Positions 33,460 to 43,608 of a stretch of DNA of 64,000 nt are shown here, in pieces; within the stretch, counting starts at the first letter, position 1; every line of letters begins with the position of its first letter. Source of the stretch: Aureobasidium sp. EXF-3400 (taxonomy: Eukaryota > Ascomycota > Dothideomycetes > Dothideales > Saccotheciaceae); contig SWBL01000016.1 of NCBI GenBank assembly GCA_024195585.1, positions 124,001-188,000 on the forward strand. The letters are read 5' to 3'. The notes beneath the pieces were generated by a model that worked only from the letters and a program-made list of their open reading frames with translations, did not search any database and was not told where the DNA came from. Made by a program: the position numbers and the translations under genes.

Positions 33460-33594
33460 GACGAAAGGCTTCGGGTCGATGAATCCTATATCTCTTGCCC
33501 TTTCCCATTCATCGTACATGTCTGTTTGTAGCTTGTTTGTCTACGAGATAAGGTACGCCCTGAAGATGATTCATCGACCGGTCCCGTTTCGTTC
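33460..33594. mobile_element. MITE-like element, family A, copy 1
   Basis: A 135-bp stretch with inverted ends. The left end is ACGAAAGGCTTCGGGTCGAT and continues GAATC (to 33485). The right end (33568-33594), read on the opposite strand, is ACGAAACGGGACCGGTCGAT and continues GAATC. About 20 of 27 end positions agree. It has no ORF. The same ends recur at 33929-34199 and 59430-59581, which supports a dispersed family rather than a chance palindrome. Type and transposase are unknown. Confidence 0.65.
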
Positions 33595-33928
33595 GATGGC
33601 TTGCGGCTCTCAGCGGAGAGTTCGCTGATTTGGAAAGTATTACGCATATGGATAGATGATTCCGTAGTTCGAAATCAGTTTGAGGTAGGTAGGAACAGCA
33701 TTGGCCGATAGTGATTACAAAATTCGTCCACCTCTTAGTCTTATATACATGCATATCCTAGATGCGAACAGAGTAAACAGTTTATACATAGTTGTATCGA
33801 CTGGCTTCGTGTTCACTTGTTCGTCAGAACCAACAATCGTTACATTGGCTTCCAAATCAAGAAAGAACTTCTATGGTTCTTTGTTCACTCGGGATTCTCT
33901 ACGAATCATGTAGCAAGGTATAAGAGAA

Positions 33929-34199
33929 GGCAACGAAACGTCTCGGGTCGATGAACCCTTTATACATTACGTTATCCTAGGCACTTATGCTTCTAGTTCC
34001 ATATGTTTTACTCGGCGGAGAAAGAAGCCTCCTTGTTTCGTCATCGATTTGAGTCTGACAAGGCGACGAAACGTCTCGGGTCGATAAGTCTTCAGACCCT
34101 TGTCTGTTCCCGGGCATTCGTGCTTCGAACTTTGTGTGTCATGCTAGGCGGAGAAAGAGGCCTCCTTGGTTCGTCGTCGACCCGAGTCGTTTCGTTGCC
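33929..34199. mobile_element. MITE-like element, family A, tandem double copy
   Basis: The outer ends are almost perfect inverted repeats. The left begins GGCAACGAAACGTCTCGGG (33929). The right, read inverted from 34199, begins GGCAACGAAACGACTCGGG. Agreement is 24 of 26. A second left end starts at 34064 (GGCGACGAAACGTCTCGGG), and the block GGCGGAGAAAG.GGCCTCCTTG occurs twice (34014 and 34147), so two units of about 135 bp lie in tandem. The right end of the first unit is decayed (TCGATTTGAG where the second has TCGACCCGAG), which looks like C-to-T change. No ORF is present and no clear target duplication is seen. Confidence 0.7.
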
Positions 34200-35940
34200 G
34201 GCCGTCGCAACCGTGGCTTATAACTCCTCGACATGCCCTCGATTTGTGCGGGTGCACATTGATGGGGCGATCCCGCACCAGCTGATCATTGCCGAGAGCT
34301 GAACGGTGGTTAAACAGGTTGGTGTTACTTATATGGTTCAAGAGAGATGTTGTGGGGTACTGCAACGCACCATAAGATTGCTTCAGTGTCGAAAAACTTC
34401 TTCATGACCTGTAGTTTAGCGATGGGGATCTGGGAGGAAGCAAAGAAGTCGTTATCAAATACCGATCTGAGGATCAGTAGGAGAACATGTACAAACAGGT
34501 TCTTAGTGCTGATAGATGGGGCTTGGGCTTTTCCTACCAAAGCCGCAACAACAACACGGCTCAGATTCCTGGTCTCCGTTACCAGAGATAGCCGCTTCGG
34601 GGAGTTAACGATCGAGCGGTGGATATCGGGTCTGTGATACTTGCAGGAGACACCTCTTTTCCTTCTCGCCTTGTTGGGTCTGTATATCTGCGGTACCATC
34701 ATTTTCCACTCGAGATCCACGCGATTAGTATGAGAGTCACAGACCTGGTACTTTTGATTACCATGCTATAAACAAGTTGTGTATCTCTAGCATCAGACGC
34801 GCTACACAGATTGTCTGGCGTTCATAGTCGCTTGCGTTTTAGACGTCAACTTCATGATGGACTGATTATATCCAGTTGTTGATTGATTTTTATGCAAACG
34901 ATTTCTGATTCATAGCTGGAAACACGCTTGCGATATGAGGTGACGATATCAAGGAAGGCGCGAGAGAGTGAGATCCTTTCTAGGTGTTTTTGTTCTATGC
35001 CTCTCAGATAACAGAGTTCAGGCGAGATCTGAAGGGAAGTGCGAATTCACTATTCGATGTTTCTGATATCTGAGACGAATTAATCAAGATGAGACGTCCA
35101 AAGGTCGAACGTTGAGGAAAGAGTCAACAAGCACGAAGATCACAATACCCAGTGAACTCTAGTTACATAACACTACGTACTGGCATCGAGGAGATCGAAG
35201 AGGAACAGATAAAAGCTTTCTGTATGACTTGAACAGGTGATTAAAGTACCTGATCGTGTGAACGAGGTGGAGAAAAGACAAGGGAGACTGCAGACCGACT
35301 TCGACACCCTGCAGGACATGGTTCAGAGACTCCCCTATCAGCAATACTCAGGTTAGCAGGTCCGTGATACAAAGTATACCATCTCTTCTTCTCTCACCAC
35401 AATGACTAAACTGATCTACCATCCCCATCACCTTTCCCTCGAGGTCTGACACCAGTAGCCCAGGATCACAGACCCTGTCTTATGTGTTTTGTGTTCCCCA
35501 CCGCAATGCCAACAAACACAAACATCCATATGGCCAAGAGGCTGGACCAACCATGAAGTTACCCGGCGAGGGTGAGCTCGACTCCGAGACGGTGTTATTA
35601 ACAGTCGTCCTGTTGGAGTTCTGGAAGCTTATATACCGAGGTAGCGATGTTTAGATTTGATGATGGCATGATGGTGGTGGTGGTTTAGAAAGGGATGCGT
35701 GATAGATCTGTCGTAGAGTTGGTGCAGTAGCGGTATTCTGAGAGAATATGCAGTGACCAAAGAGCAAGCCCGAGCATGTACTGCTAATGTCGTCAATTTC
35801 ATGGACAAATTGATAGAAGCAAGACTGTCTTTCCGCAAGGGAAGATACAAAAGGGGTATATACATATAGAATGATTTCCACAAGTATGCTGCATACCTGA
35901 GAGTAGTTTCGATGAACGCTATGCTTTCAACCAAAACATC
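34200..35940. other. Gene-free island, right part
   Basis: 1.7 kb without a supported gene. The longest frame (131 codons, minus, 34325-34720) has no recognisable domain. The flank next to 35941 is the 3' side of the DUF1308 gene. Confidence 0.45.
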
Positions 35941-37475
35941 TCATCCCTCCCTCCTTCCCTTCTCCTTGCCAACCAAACTCCTCGCCGTAGGACACAGCCA
36001 AATCAAAGGCCACTCCTTCTCATCACTAGCCTCTTTGGCCAGGATATTCTCAATCTGCTTGACCACCGTTCTATTGCTAGTAACAGTAGTCACACCCTTT
36101 GCCCAACCATGCAAAAACACACTCTGGTTTATAGAGGTCAATTGCTGCTTGACTGCGTCTGCTGAGGCCGGCAATGTCGTCGCTTCCTCCTCAGGAACTT
36201 GTGTGGTGATAGGTAGTCGCAAAGACTCAGGGACTTGGAAGCGACTCTGCTTCTCCAACTCCTTTCGCAATTCCTCCGCAGCCATCTCCGTATCACCCAT
36301 GAACAATTTCGTCCTCTCTTTCTCTCCAGCAGTACCGATGGTATCCACAATCTCTCTCATTCTTCTTGCAGCTTCATCTGTACAGATCAAGTTTCTGTTT
36401 GCCAGGGCAGGGTAGAGGAGATTGGGGAGCAGGTTTTCTTCGTCTTCGATTTCGACTTGGCGTTTTAGGGCGCGGTGGAACCAGGGTTCGGTGGTGACGG
36501 AGCAGTGGCTGAAGTCGGAGACTAGGGCGAGCAGGATGGTGCAGTCGATGTTTAGGGTTGGGGTGAAGGTTGCGAAGGGGTCGGTGAGGAGGTGGGGCAT
36601 TACGGTTGCGAATGGGGTGGGTGGGTAGGCTGAGGTCGAGGTGCTGTGGTTTTGTCAGTATTGCGTGCTGGAAAAGAGGTCGAATAGGATAAGACTTACA
36701 GCAGGTTTGCACCCAGAGCCCGCAGTTGATCTAATATCCGATCGATTTCGACGACTTCGCCCTCTCTCAATTTCGGCAAGACCAGAGTGATCCTCGGACT
36801 ATTCGTCCTGATTTTGACCTCCTTGGCCGCCCTCACCAAATCCTTGGTCATCTTGACCAACGGCACATCATTATCATCATCCTCTTTCTTACTCCCAAGC
36901 TCTTCCTGTTTGCCCTCGTCCTCACTATCCTCCTCTTCCTCGCTGCTACTCGCATCCTCCCAGCCCAATTTTGCTTTGTCAAATAACAAGCGGTTGTTGG
37001 TCAACAAACTGACTTTAAACCACTCTAATCCATCACCAGCAACAACATCCACCAACGCTGAATTCTGTTTCTTTTGTCCTCTCTTCATACCCTTCTCCTG
37101 CCAGTAAAACCTCTTTTGCATAGCTTGCAGTCCAGTATTATTCTTCACCACTCCCCATACATTCTCCAGAAACGGCAGATTTGAAGAGTTGACAGTATGT
37201 TGTGTTGTAGTTTGCTTCTCCACATCTTCATCCCCAGAATCTTCAGAGGCAGGTTTAGAAGCAGAAGTTTGGGCAGAGGTAAGCCGTTGTAGCGTTCGCA
37301 GTTCAGATTTTACAGTATTGCGGAAGTGAGCGATTTCGACTTGGTGGTCTTGTTTGCGGGATTTGAGGTATTCTTTGAAGGTCTCGAGTTCGTTTAGGAG
37401 GGTTTGACAGCGTTGGAGGAGGTCGGAGGCGGTGGGTGGGGCGTGAGAGTTGCCATTGGTGTGTGTTTCTGTCAT
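35941..37475 (-). CDS. DUF1308 / UPF0415 (C7orf25-like) protein
   Basis: Two exons, 37475-36700 and 36643-35941, give 492 residues. The N-terminal 60 residues include a coiled coil (LLQRCQTLLNELETFKEYLKSR). NLPFLENVWGVVKNNTGLQAMQKRFYW is a conserved block. An acidic tract (SSSEEEEDSEDEGKQEE) separates it from RITLVLPKLREGEVVEIDRILDQLRALGANL, the signature of the DUF1308 part. That continues over the intron into LNIDCTILLALVSDFSH and the C-terminal ICTDEAARRMREIVDTIG block. The C-terminal half has been predicted to be PIN-like. No function is established. It is divergent from srp9 with 237 bp between ATGs. Confidence 0.88.
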
Positions 37476-37712
37476 GGCTGCTGGAAAGACACAACAAGCA
37501 GTGTCTAGTCTATTTGAAAAAAGAGAAAAGAAGAAAGTCGTGTGTCGCAAACAGAAAAGACAGTCATGGGAAGCCTGAGGAAGCAGCAATGACGATCACA
37601 CAACTCTTGGCATCCCCGCGGCGATGAGTTGCGACACCGCGAACAGTGAACAGCGTTACACGCGACAGCAACTGTTCATCCATCTACCAAAACCACACAT
37701 ACAAAAATCACA

Positions 37713-38229
37713 ATGCCATACTTTACATCCAGCGAAGAGTGGCAGCGCCAATCAGCTCTGCTGCTGCAAGCCCGCCCAAACACCGTACGTCTCCTCTACC
37801 CCTCACACCTCCACTCCACTGTCCCTCCACTCCCTCATACAATCAACTAACACCCCCTCCCAGACCCGCATAACAACAAAATACCACATCCCCTCCGCCA
37901 CCTCCATCTCCCCAAAACCCTCTTCAGCACCCACAGAGCCAGCACAACCCACACAACCAATCGCCCTCCTCGAGCTAAAAACCTACGACCCAGTCTCTGG
38001 AACAACGCTAAAATACCGCACCGACAAAGCTGCAGAGGTGGGGAGATTGATTGCCGCAATGGGAAGTTTGGGGAGAGAGATGGCTGCTTTGCCGCAGGTT
38101 AAGGAGGATGTGGTCATGGGTGATGCTGTGCAAGAGGCAGAGAGTGTGGAGGAGAAGACGCTGTCGCAACCGCAGACGCAGACGCAGCAGGGTACTGCGG
38201 GGAAGAAGAAGAAGAAGGGTAAGAAGTGA
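37713..38229 (+). CDS. srp9: Signal recognition particle subunit SRP9
   Basis: Two exons, 37713-37784 and 37864-38229, give 145 residues. MPYFTSSEEWQRQSALLLQARPNT joins TRITTKYHIPS at the intron, the hallmark SRP9 N-terminal fold. LLELKTYDPVSGTTLKYRTDKAAEVGRLI is the second conserved block. The C-terminus is a Gln-rich stretch and a lysine tail (KKKKKGKK), usual in fungal SRP9/Srp21-type proteins. SRP9 with SRP14 binds the Alu domain of SRP RNA and slows elongation during co-translational ER targeting. The +1 frame beginning at 37624 is not the gene: it lacks the conserved N-terminus. Confidence 0.93.
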
Positions 38230-38487
38230 GGCTGTGATGAGCTTTGGAGACTTGGAATGTCAGAGATCGGGAGGGCGAAGAGCTTGTGTCACTGCTGCAA
38301 GAAGATTATATGGGAAGACAAGCACGAAGAATATGGAATTTCTCTGATACCCCTCGATTCGGAGAAAAAGCTGCTTTGGCAAAGAATGTACAAATAAAGA
38401 TGGAAGAGAACGATAGCGTGGTTTCATGGTCGTATGCACTTCTTCCTTTCCATGATGGGCAAGAACGTGAGCACTGTCTAGGATGTC

Positions 38488-38512
38488 GAAGAAGAAGAAG
38501 AAGAAGAAGAAG
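38488..38512 (+). repeat. (GAA)8 microsatellite next to the cullin-4 stop
   Basis: A perfect trinucleotide run that ends four bases past the cullin-4 stop codon. On the gene strand it is TTC repeats at the start of the 3' UTR. Confidence 0.85.
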
Positions 38513-38516
38513 ACGA

Positions 38517-41333
38517 CTACGCAATGTAGCTGTACATGTTACCCTCCTCACGCTCCATGTAATCCTTTTCGATAAGTCTGTTGTCATGGAATGTCAGCAA
38601 AATGTCCTTTTCACGATAAATCCGCCAGTCACAAGTTACTCACCTATCGATGTTCTTCTTGATGTCCTTGACATCCAACACGCCTCTACTCCTCGTCGCC
38701 TTGATGACTTCTGCAATCAGTTCTGAATGTCCGATCGTCTTTCTCGCTTTCATCACTCTGACCACAGCAGCCTGACATTCAAAGTTTCTGTCCTCGGCAA
38801 CACGTTCGTGTGTCTCCTTGTTTTCTTCCTTTGTCTCCTTGAGTTGCACTTGGTTGATCTTGACTCTGTATTTGTCGTGCCAGAAGGTTGGGTCAACAGT
38901 GAACGTATCAGTCGGCGAGATCTCTCTTCCTTTGGGATGCTTTTGCAGAGGACGCAGCTTTGCACAAGCCAGAGATTGAAGAGTTCGGTTTACCTCTGCT
39001 TCTGGGAGTCCTGATTCTGTCTTGATGAAGTCGTAGGTCAGATGTTCAGATGGTTCGACGTTGTTGAAGAGCAGCAAGATAATGGCTTGGAAGGATGAGA
39101 CCACCAACTCTTTTGTACCCTTGGCAAACTTGGCCTTCATTTGACAGTGAGCAAGCGAGTGTTTCCAGTCGAGTTTCCTTCCACTATGCTTGGACTTGTA
39201 GTGGCGTTCGTACTCATCGATAGCCTGCTGAATATCTGCAGGGATCATGACAGGAACGACTGGGTAGGTTGGCCATGCTGCAGCTGAGAGTACATTCACG
39301 TTGAGATCGATCTTTGGTCTCTCATCCCGTTCTTCCATCCGTGACTTGTAGGACGACATTTCCTCGCGCGCCAGTTCGACATCCTTGAACATTTGCTCCA
39401 AATTGTGAGTAAACTCAGCACCGCACTCAGTCTTCAGGCGGGCAAGCATACTTCGCTCGGCGTCTGCGCTGGCTGAACGACCCATGAGAAGACGACGAGC
39501 AAGGTCCTTCTTGTAAAACGCTTCGAAGACTGCCTTGCCATGCACAAATCTGAACAGATCCAAGACCTGATCAAGTTGTGCATTGACTTCGCTGTCTTCA
39601 TCCATGGCCTCGTTCTCGTCATAGTCTTCCTTTCCAGCATTGTCACGGGCATGTAAAGTGAGGTCTGTCGGAATAGCCTTGGCTCCTCCGCGCAGCAATT
39701 GATCAACATATTTGGCAATCATCTCTCCCGTCTTGGAGTTGTCTGTGCCATGTGTGGCAGCAGACTTCTTAGTCTTGTTAATGAAAGTCTCGAAGGATTC
39801 GCGCAGAGCATGTCCAAGCTCCTCACTGCGGTGGAAGGAAGTGCGCCAGATATTGTCAAGGCGAGTCTTGAGTGAGAGCAAGCGTGTAACCATTTGTGTG
39901 TCGTTCTTGTCGTCGAAGACAATCTGTGTACCAGTGTCGTCGACCCATCGTTCGAACGCAGGACGAATCTTTGAGCCAAGTCGCCGTCTCTGTAGCAAAG
40001 CATGGAGCTGTTCCAGGTCCTTGGTCGCATAATCATCCAACAGATCCGCCACATTGTCCTGATTAGTCAAGTAGTCAACCTTATTCTCTATAATATGTTC
40101 CTCAAGCAAAGCTAGGAGATCTCGTCTAGTACTTTGATCTAAGCCGAAGAGTTCGCAGCGTTCGATTTCCTTGGTCATGAAGTTGGCAGCATCGTTGACA
40201 TATGCAGGAAGTGACTTTTCAGCACTCTTCTCATCGGCCCACTGTACTACATACTGTTGGGAAAAGGCGAGCATGCGAGGTTCAAATGAGGTCGTGTAGG
40301 TGGCGAGATCATGGAACATGGAGATGGCCTGCTTGAGACGACCTCTGTCCAGGTCTTTCTCAGATCTGTCGACCGAGATTAAGTCACAAGCGCCATCGAT
40401 TATGCCGGGCTTCAACGTGGGGTCCTCAAAGATATTGTCGCGGAAGATCCTGATGGTGACGTCCTGCAAAGAACCCCTAGATGTCTGGAGAAGGTATGAA
40501 CGGTCCATGTAGTAGAAGATGCAGCGGATAGTGTGCATTTGTTGGTTCCAAGTGGTCCACGCATTAAGAACATCGTCCAGAACTTGCACATTGGATTGCT
40601 TCTGCTTGGACAGTAGTGATGTCTTCATGACCCCCCTCACATGTTGCTTGCAGCGGCTGCTCAACCTAGCATAAATATCCTCTGCTTTTTTCTGACGGCA
40701 CAAATTCTCGACACCACGGTATAGTTCCTCCATGGAGAAGTTGACGGGAGCCTGTGTGAAGATGACGTTTAGAGCTTGGTCCAGCTGTGCCCATGTCTCT
40801 TCAAAGTATTTGTTCGCATCCCAGGCCGGCTGAGGCTTTAGTGTCTTGACTACGAGCTTTGTCGAACCAGTCTTGGGTTGGAAGCCCTTGTTGAGCTTGC
40901 CAGAGACTCGACGGCCAGTATTGGTAGGTTGCGGGTTGCCACCGGCAAGCTTGGTGGAGAAGGAATACATTTCTGTCTGCATTTGGGATGGTTGCGTCTT
41001 GGGTTTCTTGCGGTTGGGCGACGAGTCAATCTTGGTGGATTGGGAAGCACCAGCGGAGGCTTGAGCGGAGAAGAGGTTCTGAATAGATGATTCTTTGGCG
41101 AGTGAAAGTGGAGGCTGAGCGGCGGGTGGGGTTTCTTTTGCTGCTGCTGCTGCTGCTGCCGAAGGTCTCTTTCTCTTCTTGACAGGCGGACGGGGAGGAG
41201 ATGAATCGGGTGAACGGTCTCCGGCCGGCAGAGATGAAGACGATGGTCGCATCGGAACAAGGGTGCAGATGTCGTTGTCGTGAGATGATGCGCCAGCCCT
41301 CTTAGACTGTTTAGCCCGACGATAAGCTTCCAT
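38517..41333 (-). CDS. cul4: Cullin-4, scaffold of CRL4 ubiquitin ligases
   Basis: Two exons, 41333-38644 and 38577-38517, give 916 residues. The first 180 residues are a disordered extension with a nuclear-signal-like VKKRKR and a seven-alanine tract. The cullin repeats follow (TWAQLDQALNVIFT, SFEPRMLAFSQQYV). Then comes the cullin-homology domain with DLARRLLMGRSASADAERSMLARLKTECGAEFTHNLEQMFKDVELA, WPTYPVVPVMIP and FQAIILLLFNN. The C-terminal winged helix carries the neddylation site in VVRVMKARKTI (about K862) and ends YSYIA. The 20-codon last exon supplies LIEKDYMEREEGNMYSYIA; without it the conserved end is lost. CUL4 with DDB1 and RBX1 ubiquitinates chromatin and replication targets. 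Confidence 0.97.
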
Positions 41334-41580
41334 GACGCGCTTACAAGCTCCGCATCTCCCTGCTGTTCCGTCCTCGACTCCGATGATCTGCCGTTACCAG
41401 GGTTGCCTTCCAACTTTGAACATGCGGCACATGATTGATGAGAACAAAGCCCTATTACTGTGTCTTAGATATATTATGCCTAGTAGTAACAGCAAGGCTA
41501 ACGAACCACCCATGCGATCTGCAAATGTTTCCGTTTCTGATCTCAAGCAGCCCCTTTCACCGCATCTGATCACAAGTGTC

Positions 41581-42995
41581 TTATAGACCTTCTCCACTCC
41601 CCAAGACATCCCACCCAACCAGAGTCCATAGCTCGGCCTCGAAATCTTCCGTCTTTCTCTCCATATCTTGTGTATGCACAACCTCTGCAGCCTTCGGTGG
41701 CTCTTGAAACGCTTCTGGCAATTTCAGCACATCTTGGCTTGCTTCTGCACCTCGCGTTCCGGGACCAAATATTCGGTCTACCAAGGTGCGTTGCAGTCTC
41801 AATCTTGCTGTACCAGCGAAAGGCATGCCCTGTAGATCAGTCACAGCCTTTCGTAGACTATCGAGCAATAGAGGTGCTGATGTGAGCACCCCTCTCATTG
41901 CTGCTTGCCTGACGGGATCAAGCAGTTGGTCGTCCGGGAGTGGCAGAGTTTGCATCTCTTTTTCGACATCGTCATGACGAGGCCCATCCAATAAGAGTTC
42001 GTGTGCCGCTTCTCCCAGTCTATGAAGTAGATGGTAAACCGCACCCTCGAGAATCTGTGCATGTGATCGACATGAGTCGGCTGAATCTCGCAGGTTTTCG
42101 ATCAAACCCTTTGCGAGTTGTGATAGAGCTTGTAAACTGGGAGTCTCTTGATCGGGTCGCTTGGACTTGACTTGCATCACGGCTCCTTCTTCGAGACTTG
42201 TGAACAGTACATCGAAGAAGCAGACACAAGCATGTATAACGTGGCTGGCAAAGTGGTCGTTATTATCGAGAGAGTCCATGCGTTTGAGCCCGTTGAAGAC
42301 ACTGATACAACCCCTGGCTACGGCAATCACGGATTTGGCAGCGGAATCTGCAACATGTACCTTGCGTGGAAGAGACTCGATGATCAGACCCAGCGCTTGC
42401 ATAGCTTGCATGAGGTTGTAGGCCAGCTCATTGGAGTCAGTGCTCCACATGCGACCCCTGCACAGGGTCTGCACGCGGTGAATATGCCGCATGGCTTTGA
42501 CAGCTGCACTAGGTCAGCGCTGAATTCGACATGGGTTGGGGAAGTCGAACCTGGATCGACATCGGCAGCAGAGCCAAACTCTGTTATGGCGATAGTACCT
42601 GCTTTCATCTTCTTGGTTGTCTTAGGCTCTTCCTGCTCGGCTGACTTCCGTTTTCGTCCAGGTTTCGAACGAGCTTCGAGCTGGGTGATTTGAGCTTGCA
42701 ACGCTTCCCGCTCTTCTTGGAGAACGAACATTGCATCTCGCTCCTTTTCGAGCGCCCTGTGCAGGTCGTCGTGCTGATTTTGCCAGAAAGTCGAAAGATT
42801 CAAGCGTCGAAGTATCTGGTCGTCCTGACGAACACTCTCGATTGAGTAGCGTAGATTGTGAATATAGGCTAGGAGCAGGTTAGACAGGGTTTCCGGCAGC
42901 TCGAGGAGCGATGTACCCTGTATAGTCATGTGTTTCGGCTTCGATTGGACCAGAGCGAAGGCGGCCGAGATGTGTAGCGGCTGCGGTAGTGACAT
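41581..42995 (-). CDS. Uncharacterised coiled-coil protein with nuclear signal
   Basis: Two exons, 42995-42551 and 42503-41581, give 455 residues. The 47-bp intron has a CTGAC branch site near its end but a weak donor (GTTCGA). The join DVDPAVKAMRHIHRV is in frame. Residues 30-110 are helical, with a coiled coil (HRALEKERDAMFVLQEEREALQAQITQLEARS). GRKRKSAEQEEPKTTKKMK (about 112-131) resembles a bipartite nuclear signal. The rest is predicted helical without membrane segments (LAYNLMQAMQALGLIIESLPRK, LLHRLGEAAHELLLDGP). I do not recognise the family. It lies between cullin-4 (same strand, upstream of it) and a divergent Lys-rich gene. Confidence 0.7.
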
Positions 42996-43608
42996 GGTAA
43001 GCCGTACCGTAGCCCGGAAAAGTCGAGTAGCACGGAATCGATCCTGAAGAAGTGCGAGAAAGCAGGGGGAGAAGGAAAAGATGATGGTGAGAACATCAAT
43101 TTGCACAGAGGCTTTCGAGAGGAAAGAACGTTCGGCCGCTTCTGGCTTTATCACATGTCTGAGAGGGCACCTACCGCGACTGCCAGTCTGGAATCTCAAA
43201 CTCGAGTTCTGATACTTATTGCTCAGATTCTGCTCAAAGTCATCTTCCCTATAATGACCCAGATACCCTTGTCTCTCACGATCGGATGGCAGCTACCAAT
43301 TGAGAGAGCTGGTGCATATCTCAAACTCCAGGCTATGATCTCAGACCCTTGCAGATTCTTCCGACTGCTTCTTGTCCCATGATTGGAATCCAACTAACTC
43401 CCGACTTCGACGATGCTGCAGCACCGGAGAGTCTCAGACATCGTCTTCTCGGAATGCAAAGATGGAGTCCAGGAAAAGAGCTAAGATAAGAAGAGCTTAT
43501 CGATAAGGGACTGGAGCTATGACCATCGCGGATCGAATTCCGCGCGCACCATAAACACCTTGATCTTCGAACCTTGACAAAACACTAACATCCCGCACAC
43601 GGTCCAGC
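42996..43608. other. Divergent promoter between two unknown genes
   Basis: A 613-bp spacer; no supported ORF or repeat. Confidence 0.45.

Noticed and set aside
34325..34720. 131-codon minus-strand ORF in the gene-free island
   Set aside because: No domain, no splice or promoter support, and its composition resembles random translation.
37624..38229. 201-codon ORF from an upstream ATG over srp9
   Set aside because: It reads through the intron in another frame for the N-terminal half and lacks the conserved SRP9 start; the spliced model from 37713 matches the family.
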